A stretch of 64,000 nt of DNA. Origin: Xanthostigma xanthostigma (taxonomy: Eukaryota > Arthropoda > Insecta > Raphidioptera > Raphidiidae). A program made the position numbers and the translations under genes. Where the stretch lies: contig OY754470.1 in assembly GCA_963575645.1 (NCBI GenBank), positions 11,044,501 through 11,108,500 on the forward strand, given 5' to 3'. Below the pieces are notes generated by a model. That model was not told the DNA's origin, did no database searches, and worked only from the letters and a program-made list of their open reading frames with translations. Shown one piece after another: positions 1-12,300 of the stretch. Positions within the stretch are counted from its first letter, which is position 1. Each line of letters begins with the position of its first letter.

Positions 1-85
1 ACATTTTAAAAATAGTCTGATGCACCCAGACGAAAATTTATAATGCATTTTAGTTAAATGAAATAAATAAGTTACACTTAAAAAC

Positions 86-91
86 TTTATT
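86..91 (-). terminator. Poly(A) signal AATAAA for nudel
   Basis: A canonical AATAAA on the minus strand, about 175 nt after the proposed stop codon. It gives a 3' UTR of roughly 190-200 nt. Confidence 0.45.
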
Positions 92-197
92 TTACAATAA
101 TACACGATATAAAATAGTAAGGATTTAGGCAGTTATTAACAACAACAATTTTATAATTAAATGCACATTCCTTGAGCTTAGATTTTCAACGAAAAAG

Positions 198-226
198 TTT
201 TTGCTGAAGATGAAAGCTTTGCAATC
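198..226 (+). repeat. Degenerate hammerhead-like repeat core in nudel 3' UTR
   Basis: GCTGAAGATGAAAGC resembles the repeat at 5514-5548 but lacks the helix II 3' strand and the GAAA core. It is probably a decayed Penelope-like fragment lying antisense in the predicted 3' UTR. Confidence 0.3.
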
Positions 227-265
227 CAATAATAAAACTGTTGTTGTTAAGATTTGACTAAATTC

Positions 266-312
266 TTATCTGTTTATAGTTTCCAAGTACAGAGCTTTTA
301 TTTTTTTATATC
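266..312 (-). CDS. ndl: nudel exon 19: short terminal coding exon
   Basis: Acceptor GCTTTTAG at 313-314, two bases completing the Arg codon left by exon 18, 14 more codons and TAA at 268-266. The tail [14 protein letters not shown] is a plausible short end after a trypsin fold. An AATAAA signal lies about 175 nt downstream. The assignment rests only on phase, acceptor and poly(A) signal, so a different 3' end outside the window remains possible. Confidence 0.5.
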
Positions 313-3300
313 CTAAAAGCATACTGATTTTTTTTATACAGGGTGTCCCATTAAGAATGGGACATAGAACAACCGCAGATTCTCCAATTCAAAATAAAAC
401 GATTAAGCGAAATATGCTTAGATAAAATGTTACTCGTTTCCGAAATACGGGATGTTGAAGTTGAAAACTGAAAAATTATTATTGTCCATAATTTTTTTAA
501 TACACCGTATAATTTTACTCAAATCGGCACACTTGTTAAATATCATAAAATGCACCTAACAATAAAAAAATTAGTTCAGTACGCTCTACCAGTGGCGTAC
601 GGCAGGAGTAAGTAATGCTTGTACCCCTTCTAAATGTTACGCCGCTGTCTAAATTTTAATTTTGACTATAATTTTAATTTTTTTGATATTTTCTAAGTCG
701 ATAATGTACACTTGTTAGTTTGTTGTAAAGTCATTGGTTTTCGAGATATTCGCAGTTTTTTTAAGACAAAATTGTAAAAATGAATATTATTAATAATAAT
801 ACAAATAAAAAGTATATGTCTATCTATCTTTACTGCGAATATCTCGAAAACCAATGACTTTGTCTTTACAACAAACTAACAAGTGTACATTATTGACATA
901 GAAAATATCAAAAAAAATTAAATTATAGTCAAAATTAAAATTTAGACAGCGGCGTAACATTTAGAAGGGGTACAAGCATTACTTACTCCTGCCGTACGCC
1001 ACTGGTAGAGCGAGTAACATTTTATCTAAGCATATCTCGCTTAATCGTTTTATTTTGAATTAGAGAATCTGCGGTTGTTTTTTAATGGGACACCCTGTAT
1101 ATGCGTGCTTACTCATTAGTAGCTGTATGGTATTTGTCATGTAAGTGACGCTACTATAAGTTCTTTTATCGATTGTAAATGCACAAGGACCACCATTTAA
1201 TTCATGAAATGTTGCAGCAGGATACCACCCATCCATCGATTGACAAACTATACACCCACTCCAAGGACTTATATTTTTCTATAAAAAAGACGATAAAAAA
1301 CGGAATCATCCACACTCTAGTGTTAATATTATTTGCTAATTATGTCAATAAATTATCATAAATTAAAGCAAAATTATCATTAATTACGTACATCGCATTC
1401 AAAAAGACCAGTTTTGCGTTTAAAACAACGTTTTCCAGTTTCACACCAAGGTTCCATGCTTGTTTCAAAAAATACTGAAACTATTTCGTTCCGATAATTT
1501 TTTCCAACTGCCATACACGTTTCCCAGCTGTGTATAGTTTCTTCTTCAATTATTCTACAGAATAATATAAAATACAGTGTAAACTCTTTATAACGTCCTT
1601 CGTTATAACGAAAAACTCCCTATAACGTCGAAATTTTTACGATTTGGTTGGTTTACCTTAAAACCTATACATTAATACCCTCTTTATAACGCAACAGCCA
1701 TTCTCTATTACAAAGAAATATGTTCATATTTAGGCGTCAGCAAATGTTTACAGACATAAAGAGGACCATTCTGAACCATCACCATCTATTCAACAAGCAC
1801 TTGATGACGCCAAACTATAGGTATATGTGTTTGTATATGTGTTTGGAATAAATTAATTTTGTGAAAATTGGTTATTTTTCTTTCTTCCCTCCATATAACG
1901 AAAATTCTTTATAACGAAAAAAATGTTCGGTCCCTTAAAATTCGTTATAAAGAGATTATACAGTACATTGAAGATTATTGTTAATTTGGTTGTTTTTCTT
2001 TCTTCACTCCATATAACGGTAACTCTCTATAACGATAAAAAATGCTCGGTCCCTTGAGTTTCGTTATAAAGAGTATACACTGTAATTTTATTTAACATCT
2101 AGTAGGTAGAGAGGGTGTCTTAGATTTAGTTATTTTATTATCCAGCTAAGTTGACAGCACCGAAATGTCCTACCAAAAAATTATTGGCATGAGATTTAAT
2201 GATTTTTTGAGGGCTAATTGTAGTGCCCATTTTTTTATTTCAGGGATCATCCTTTTAGGCAAAACCTGTGGAGCTGCTAGCTTTAGAAAAAGTTAACAGC
2301 GCCATAGATCCGAGTGATGAAAATAATGGTATGATATTTAAGGGCTAATTTAGTAACCCATTTTTAAATTTAGTGCTCTTGTTTTTTTAGGTAAAATCTT
2401 TGAATAAATTCTATACGGTGGAAGTTCGGGTCACATATGGTGGAGGAGCGGATCAAGCTGGTAGCGCAGAAATGCGGAATCATGTTAACAATTACATGAA
2501 ATTTAGGGGCTGTTTAAGGACTATAATGTCCTATTTTAAAATTTATTGCTCTTGATTTTTTCGTTATCTTCTATACGGTGGTCGTACGGATTCCATTTGG
2601 TGGAGACGCGGGTCATTTTTGCCTTCGTCTAAAATATTAACTAATTGGAGGATGTCGACATCAGCAATCGTCTGTTATTGTTTGCCGTGTACAAAAAAAC
2701 CTAATTGGGAATCTGAAGTCAAAATTAACCTATGAAAAAATTCTTTATTTATCTTCAGGGCACTAATTTTCCTAGTGTGGTATACCCTGTACCACCGAAA
2801 ATTTTATTTTTGATTATTTGTGCCTCTTAGCATAATTCTTAAGTCGACAATATTTATTTTTCTATAACTACCGTTTCATAAAGTAAGATTTTATGAACGA
2901 AAGTTGGTATGTAGTATCACCCACACAGATTCACAAATTTGTGGGCTGTTTCCATACAGTAATGTTTAAATTTCTTAGTGTTTATTTCGGGACTGATATT
3001 GAGTGGTTTCAAAATAACAGAAAGTCTATCAATTAGATATTCATCGATGTCTACAATAAAAAAAAATTGAAAAGAAGTTTGACCCTGCAGGCCATCCCTG
3101 TAACTTCCCGCTATTTTCGAGTTCAAAACGCTCAAAAATATATAAAATATAGCAAGAAGTTTATTTTTTAGCTCTTCGAGCTCAAAAAAAAAACACTTTG
3201 TTACGAAATTTTCGTTCACGATATCTCATGAACAAATGAACCGATTTTGATGCGATTTGCGGAAGTCGACGCAATTTTTTAACCTAAAAAAGTAATTTAT

Positions 3301-6300
3301 TACAGAAAAATCGATCTCATAGGAATTTTACGAGCAATTTAAAAAAAAACACTTTTTTACAAATTTTTCGTTCACGATATCTCGTGAACAAATGAGCCGA
3401 TTTTGATGCGGTTTGCGGAAATCGACGCAACTTGTTAAGGAGAAGAGCTGATTAGATTTTGGAATTAATCGGTTTAGTAGTTTAGAAAATATTTTTAAAA
3501 ACAAATTTTTAAAAATTTTTGAAACTTGTTTTTTTAAGATTTCTAAAAATTTTTTGGGCCGAATCGTTTCAAATTTTCAGGAAGTCTAAGTTCACCAAGA
3601 TCACGTTCGATGCCGCAAACCGCGTTTCAGTCGGACACTCCGTTCAAAAGATATAAAAGGTTTACATACATACATACACACACACACAGCCCTACGGACA
3701 TCATCGCCAAAATAGTTTCAATAGCTTCCTAGGACCTCAAAATGTCGAGTTCTGGCGAAAACTCGATTTTCGAAAATCGGGGTGAAACCAATAACTTCTC
3801 GATTTTTGAAAAAAAAAAAAAATTTTTTTTTTTTTAAAGCGGGAAGTTAAAAACTCGGGTCGCAGGGCTAAAAACCCTGCTGACAATATGAAATATGATG
3901 TATTTGCTAATGCATGTATTGTGGCTTTATTATGTTAACAGAAATTTATTTTTAGTCTATATAAAAATGTAACCCCTTAATACACCCTTTAGAATTATTT
4001 TTTTTTCTTAATGCAATGTTATTGCCATTCCAGTATCTGCACCAAATTAAATATACTTTTCCGTAAGTAAAACCGTATCCGCAATTACTAGAGTTCTCAT
4101 AATATTCGTATGTCTGGTCCGGTCGGGCCGATTTTATTAAAATTTTATCAGCACGTTTTAATCGCTAATGAAGGGTCAAATTCCAAATTATTTACTTCGT
4201 CGTTTTGTGTGGTCTGTTTCGTAGAACACCATTAATGCAAAAATTTGGTAAATATGGAAGGTACTCGTGAATTTAAAGGCTGGTAAAATTTCGTACAAAA
4301 ATAATACATTCGGGTGATAGCTAAAGGTCTAAACCGTAAACTCATATTAATTTTTCTCAAATAGTGTCGTAAATAAATTCAGTACCACTCACAGTAAAAA
4401 GGCATTTTATATAGTTAATTTTTTGTTTAAAATGTATGTGCTTTGTCGTACGTTTCGGGACCAATATTGTCCTTCTAGGCCATTTAATTTTGCAATTATG
4501 TATTACATATTAGAAGAACAATTCTGTGTTATCTTTGACATCAGATAAAAAAGTTCCAATTTTTATTTTCGTTCGACTTTTATGATATTCAAGTACTATG
4601 CGGTGTCAGTTTGACCCGATCCTCCACCATATGCAAACCGTACTTCCACCGTATGGACTATAATAATTTACAGATTTTACCGAAAAAATCAAGAGCCCTA
4701 AAATTAAAAATAGGTTATTAAATTAGTCTTTAAATCTCATGTAATCTTTAACATGATTTCGCACTGTAGCGCTGTTAGCTTGACCCGCTCCTCCACCATA
4801 TGCGACCCGTACTTCCACCTTATAAAAGTTAATGATTTTGCCTAAATAAAGCCCTCAATTTAAAAATAGAGCACTAAATTAGTTTTTAAATATCATACCA
4901 GTCTTTTAAATACTCGGGTCTGTGGCGCTGCTACTTTTTCAACAGCTCCACAGGTATTTCCTAAAATGATAAGAGCCCTAAAACTAAGAATGGGAAACTA
5001 AATTAGCCTCTAAATAGTGCCAATAATTTTCCCATATGGAATTTTGGTGCTGCCAGCTTTAGCTGGCTTATTTTATTTAGTGATAGCACAGATAAAAAAA
5101 ACAGATTAGCGTTAAAACACCTTACTAAAAGTTCATAGTACTAAGTCCATATTCTACTATTGAATTTAGTTTACATGATGCTAAATATATGGGGAAGTGC
5201 ATGATTATTACTGTACAGCTTTTTACTAAAGTGTATTCAATAAAAATAATGTAGTTATAAAAAATAAAAGAGTTACCCCTAGAAAATTCTTTTTAAGGCA
5301 TATACAACTCGCCAATTCAATTTTATTTATCACTGAAAATTGGAATAAATAAATTTACAACTTACATCAATAGAGCTAGAAAATATTTATAAGTAATTTT
5401 ATTAAATTAAGCAGAACGAGTTTTGAATCTAGTATTAATCGATAAAACTTATAGAATATAATATTTGTGCGAAGAAAAATTATACTGAAATAGTATATTG
5501 CTGAAGTGTATTGCTGAAGATGAGAGCATAGCTCTCGAAATGTACATCCACTAATAAACTTGTTGTGGTAAGAAGTAACTATTCTATTTTTTATTGAAAT
5601 AGTAAAATTACATTTATACAAAATCAATCCGATGAAGTCCATATGCAGTATATTATTTCACTGAATTAGTGAAAGCATAATAATATTAAACGATTATCGT
5701 CATAACATTTTCTTTAGAAGGCTTATATATAAGAAAAATTTAAATATCACTGTCGTGACTTGAACCCGAAACAACCAATTTCGCGTTGGCTGAGTTACAT
5801 TACTCTACAGTGCCCACGACAGTTAATTCATGACTTCTCTTATATATAACACAATGCACCGTAGAATCGACTACCTGCGAGAGCTAATAATTTTAATAAC
5901 AACACTACAAGAGTGTTGACTTTCTCTAATTAGCCGGACATGCTGATGTAACTAATAAACAATGAGAAAGATTTAATTAAATACTTGCATTATTATATAC
6001 AAAATCAATCCGATGAAGTCCATATGCAGTATATTATTTCTCATTGTTTATTAGTTACATCAGCATGTCCGGCTAATTAGAGAAAGTCAACACTCTTGTA
6101 GTGTTGTTAATTATTAGCTCTCGCAAGTAGTCGATTCTGCGGTGCATTGTGTTATATATAAGAGAAATCATGAATTAACTGTCGTGGGCACTGTAGAGTA
6201 ATGTAACTCAGCCAACGCGAAATTGGTTGTTTCGGGTTCAAGTCCCGATAGTGATATTTAAATTTTTCTTATATATAAGCCTTCTAAAAAAATATTATGA

Positions 6301-9300
6301 CGATAATCGTTTAATATTATTATGCTTTCACTAATTCAGTGAAATAATATACTGCATATGGACTTCATCGGATTGATTTTGTATATAATATTGCAAGTAT
6401 TTAATCAAATCTTTCTCATTGTTTATTAAAATTACATTTGTTTATGGTTGTTGAATATATAATATGTTACCTAGGCTGTTTACACACGGTCTGTAACATA
6501 ACAATTTAAACAAAGATCTTTTAACTTACCGTCTTCCTCGTAGCGAAATTGGTCGCACGTATCTGGTATATTTGATAGGTCTTGCTAGCCGAAGGATGGC
6601 CATATCGGAATCGGGAATTATTATAATACGATTCACGGTGAGAATCTGTTCGTTTGGACCCGGTATATTGTAATTGTATTTTCCAAAACCAAACATAACG
6701 GTTACGTATTTTTTATCCAATCTGTGAAGTTCAAATGATATGTGAATAAAAAAAAAATATATATACCTAATTATTATTTATACTAATATTATAAAATGTC
6801 GGCAATATTATCGATTGGAAGTAACTTATAATTGACTCGCCAGATCTGAATAAAGTGTATGTAACAATCACGGAAAATCTGAAAGATTTAATGCTATAGA
6901 ATTTACAGTTATAGACACATAATCTGATTGATACCATTACATATATTCATCGCGATTTATTTTATTTATTCACGCTAGGTAGTACACTAATCTTGCTGCA
7001 GACAATAAAATTTCACTGCGAAACCAAAATCTATCTGGGCAGACGCGAAACACTTAAAAATCTATATATTTAAAACACAAGCCCTAAATCTCTAGACAAT
7101 CCGCCAGTCATCCCTACTAAACCGATTGACACAATTTTTTTTTTAAACTGAAGCCTTTAGTCCACAGATATGTTATCGTTATTTTTTTTTCGGTGAAATT
7201 TCTTTAAAAGGGGTGATTTCAAGCGATAATAGTAAAAAAGGCGAGGGGGTAGCGGGGTGAAGAGAACGTAAAGAGAGAAAATCCTTCGATGTTCACGAGA
7301 CATGAGTGTGAGAGAAATGCAAATATGTACGTATGTCAGAGATTTTACAAACAGTTTGACAAGTCGACTTTGACAATTGAAGTGTATATTTAAATAAGTT
7401 AGTTTTGTAGCGCAAATATTCCAAATATTAATACACAAATAAATTTTATTTTATTTTCCAAATAATTTAAGAACGTGTAAGTTTATGTTAATTTAATGCC
7501 AAAATAGAGTTTTTAAATATTACGTGGACTGTACCAAGTCTAAAATTTGGTCTCAGATCAGAAAAAAATAGTGAAAATCGTAAATGTATCAAATGAGGTT
7601 AGATTTTCTAAAAATGAATTGTGACAGCTTCTGCGGGGTAGCCATGACAACGATGAACAGATCTCATACATTTTCTTTGAATTTACCTATAACCAATTAA
7701 ATATAGAGACAACTTGATGGATCAAGCTAAATCAAAAGAAAAATAACTGGAAATGGAAACTAATGCAAGAGCAATAAAATTATTGTCGTAGGTCTGTATC
7801 AAAATATCGATTTTTGAAAACAATATGAAAATACATGCAAAAGGTTTTGCACGGGTACACTAGTAAGATAGATTATGTTTTCCCGCTTCGAATTTAAAAA
7901 AATTTAAAAAGAAATCTCGGAGGTGTAGCCTCTGTTTCCTTTGTGCACTTATTATTGCTATACTTACTGGACACTGTATACACACTGCTCGTGTGTTAGG
8001 ATCCAAAGATTATTCACCAATACCCCAGTGCATCTGTAGATCCCATCTACATGAATCGTCCCAATCCATGGCCATATGTACATTTCATTTAGAATTTGGT
8101 TTTGTTTGTCGCTAATATAAGAAACCTTGTACGTTTCACTAGACGCAAGTATTTTATCAACACATTGTACATAAAGCCCATTACACATTTGCTCGTTAAT
8201 TTCGTTGTTCATCTCGGATACCGGTACATCGTTGTAATTGACCACTTGAAGTGGCGCATATGGTATGGAATTGTTATAATAATCAATATAGTCACTGAAA
8301 GAATAATAATAAAAATGTGTTCCTTTTTCCGTTTCATATTACTTTTATGATCTTAAATAAATATAGTTTAAAAAAAACTAAAAAACACGCTTTAGATCGA
8401 ACTAAAAAGAAAAAATATTTTTTTTAAAATAAGCTTAAAACAATAATGAATAAAAATTGGTTGTCTGTAAAGTCGGTTAACGGACGATAGTTTTACGTGA
8501 TAACGTATTCCGCTCGAATTACATAACCTAAATTTTAGTAGCTGTCAAACTTGGGCCGAAGCATACTGCGCTCTCGCTTGCACGCACAGGGTCAGGCGGA
8601 ACGTTAGGAACGTTACACTTTTTCGTGCGTGCAGCTGGTGTTTCATCAATTTATAAAACGTTATCACGTCAAAAATACTAGTATTATTGTGAAAAAAGCG
8701 TGGGGCGCTCGATGTACACATTTTCGTACATCGAGTGCCCCACGCTTTTTTCATAATAATACTAGTATTTTTTATTCATTATTGTTTTAAGCTTATTTAA
8801 AAAAAAATATTTTTTACTTTTTAATCGATATAAAGCGTGTTTTTTAGTTTTTTTTAAACTATATTTATTTTCCACTTTTTAGTTCGATTTATTGTCAAAA
8901 ATTTGCCGAAAAAAAAACAATTTTTTTTTCGGCGTGGACGGGATTAGAACCCACGACCCGTGATTCCGAGAGTTGACGTCAGCGAAGACCCATGCTTTAG
9001 ACCGCACGGCTAAACACTGTAGTTACAGTGCTGGCATATTATACTACTGTAATAAACCACTTGCTATAGTCCAAAGGAAGGTTACAAACAAACATACATA
9101 CTTACATACATACATACATACATATATATATACATACAAACTTACAAGTGAAGTTAATATAAACCGTGTAAAAATATATAACGTGTGACAACAGTACCTA
9201 ATATTATTAAAACGTGTCTATTTAATTTTTACCATTCCAACTCCACAAGCGGAATGGCACAACTTTAGGTCAAAATTTACTTTTTAAAATTTGACAATAT

Positions 9301-12300
9301 TTTTTTCATTTTTAGGTCCCCCAAATCCCAAAATAACATATTTTTGGAAAAAGTTTGTGCGTCTGTTAGTCTATGAATACGATACAGGTCAAACAGATGA
9401 GCGGATTGAAACCAAATTTTGGAAGAATGTTTGATATGCAAATATAAAGAGCTCCATTGTTTATGGGGAAAATCGCCGCATGCATAGAAATCCTTACACG
9501 AATCCAAGACGTTTACAAATTTCTTTTGCTGCTAGACCTCCAACCAGCATCCAGTTGTATTCACAGATAGGGAACCACCGTCCATGCTTGTATTCAGTCA
9601 CGGTGCCTTTCTTCAGCAACAGGGGTCGTTTATTTTTATCCAAGTAAACGTTTCGACTATCACTTAAAGTTACTACAACGTAAAATAAATACATAGTGAG
9701 TAAATAAATAAAAAAATATCCTCAAAAATGCGGTTATGAGTTTTTAAATGATTTTTAGAGAAAGAAAAAAAGACGACTGGAGGCACGCTCTCCCACCAGC
9801 AGCACCGGGACTTCCACCACATGATATATTTTATCTTTCTTTTACATACATTATTGGATATCATTAAAACCAAGTCAGAATAGAGCGTTGACATGGGATT
9901 ACATACGACTGCAAAATTTCATGTCTACTGTCTAAACATGAATCAGTGATTTTTCACTAATTTTTGTACAGATATTTTGTACAATAAACAATTATTATTA
10001 TTATTTTTATAAGTGCATAATCATTATTTGTCAATGATAGAATCGTACCACACAGAATTAGTGGTTATAAATTAGTGAATATAAATATTCACTAATTATA
10101 TAATTGAATATAAAAATTCTCTAATTATATAAGTGAATATAAAAATTCACTAATTATATAAGTGAATATAAAAATTCACTAATTATATATGTCTATAAAA
10201 TGTCATCTGACATCTACAATTTTTTGATTACAGATTTTTTTTAATCTTTAGTCATGTGTTACTTTCACTACTATAATTAACTTGTATGTTTTTACCAGTC
10301 GATTAAAAATTGAATGCAAAATGAAGAACTAGAGAATTCGCGTCAAAAAAACATAACATTAATTCATTGTTAGTTATGATCCTATGTCATTGACTATAAT
10401 TTAAAATCGGTTAAAAAACAATAGTATACACGCAATTCAATAGTCTGAATCTATAAAAATATAATTAAAAATTATGTTACTTGTTTGTTTATCGGTTTAC
10501 AAGGAACTTGCTATAGAACGATCTACATTCTACATGAATAATAATAATTATTAGTATCTATAATAACTGTATGGAGGCGCCACAAGCGACACGTATTTAA
10601 TCAAGAATATCACTATACTGACAGTGAATTTTACTTGAAGTCACTATTTCAGAAGTAAATCAGAAGTCATTATTTCAAATAGTGACATTTTTACTATTTC
10701 AGTTATAGAGAGTAAACTTATTAGTAAAGATTCACTAATTTGTTGTGAAAATCTGATTATTACCAAGTGAATGCAGCTTCACTTACGCAATTATTGAAAA
10801 TTTTACTAATTCATGTTTAGACTTTAGAGAGTCTTTTCCTTGCAGACAGACAAGAGAAAATAAATAAAAGCTTGTAAATTTTAAATTTCTAAACTCACGA
10901 CAGTCCATTTCATCTTCCAAATAATCGCAGTGCATTTTTTTGTCACATCTGAATTTTTCCGGAATACACACTTTACTCAGTTTGCAAAGGAAAAAGTTTT
11001 CGGGGCAGATAGCTAAAAATAAAAGACAAAATCCTTCATTTGATTTATATTTTTCTAGTTTTTTTGCCCATTACAGCTGGAAATATTGTGATTCACGTGC
11101 CCTGAATAAAACGGCTTCGTCTGTACAAAAAAGCAGCAGCTAACAGCCACAGATAAGAACAGACAGTGAATAATATTCGGATTTTTTTGAAAAACAAATG
11201 CAATTTTCTGGCCTATTTCAGTTTTAGTCCATTAGAGAATACAGCTTATGTTACAAATCGCCCGTTTAGAGATCCTAATATGAAAATTGATAAAAGTATT
11301 ACTGGGACTAGATAACTCTAGAGCCTATTTTTTTTAAAAATTGTTCTCGACTTTAGAATATTTTAGAATTTTGAGATACCGGTTATGACTTATGATGGAA
11401 AAATACACATCAGAATTAGTTTTATAGAAAATTGTTTAATAATTATCAGCAAGCGCAATCAAATTTTGTTTAAAAAATCTATATGCGTTTGTACGTATGG
11501 TTTTAAAACGATAAACGTAGTATTTGACAACTGCGAGATAACTGGCTTTTCTTGTAGTGTCTCACGTATGTTCCTCAATTTTAAGTTTTTACTCACCGCA
11601 CCCGATTTCATCTGTTGAATCGTCGCAGTCTAAATATGTGTCGCAAATTGCCTCAGGTTTTAAATGATACAAATATTCCCTACATGTGCAGTTTAATTCG
11701 TCAGTTCCGTCTTCGCAGTCGATATTTTTGTCGCAACGTTTAAACATTGGGATTATTTGTTTTATGCTAAAAAAAAATTAAAAATGTGTAACGAGAACGC
11801 ATTACAGAAGTGAAACAAGTTAAAAAAGAAAAGGAGTAAAGTGGACAAGTGGAAAAAAGTTAAGAAGTCTAATGGACAAGTGAAAAAAAGATAAGAAGCC
11901 AGTGGACAAGTGGAAAAAGGAAAGATCCAATGGACAAGTGGAAAAAAGATAAGAAGTCCAATGGACAAGTAGCAAAAAGATAAGAAGCCAATGGACAAGT
12001 GAAAAAAGAAAAGATCCAATGGACAAGTGGAAAAAAGATAAGAAGTCCAATGGACAAGTAAAAAAAGATAAGAAGCCAATGGACAAGTGGAAAAGAAAAG
12101 ATCCAATGGACAAGTGGAAAAAAGAATAGAAGTAAAGTGGACAAGTGGAAAAAGATAAGAAGTCCAATGAACAAGTAAAAAAAGAAAAGAAGCTAATGGA
12201 CAAGTGGAAAAAAAAGTAACAGTAAGAAGAAAAGATTCATAATTCATTTTTATCATTAAACTCATAGTTTCATGTTCAGATATTTCCCGGTTAATCTGAA

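Larger units (their letters stand above)
5619..6425. mobile_element. Near-perfect inverted repeat carrying two tRNA-like heads
   Basis: 5619-5962 is repeated inverted at about 6041-6389. The centre (5963-6040) is an inverted copy of the right end (6345-6425), so the structure is three-part. Each long arm holds a tRNA-like domain. Divergence between arms is a few percent, implying recent origin or gene conversion. In nudel intron 16. Confidence 0.65.

Noticed and set aside
2917-3219. 100-residue minus frame as the missing nudel exon
   Set aside because: Lies in a dispersed repeat with direct duplicates and shows no protease landmarks; exon 16 joins exon 17 in phase without it.
4030-4170. Minus-strand segment with NCGYGFTYG as a protease exon
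   Set aside because: It has an acceptor-like AG but lies inside the large foldback, and exons 16-18 already complete the domain.
8294-8350. Alternative start giving a signal peptide before exon 15
   Set aside because: Upstream ATG with hydrophobic residues is out of frame with the protease domain; the CTTTCAG acceptor gives the correct phase.
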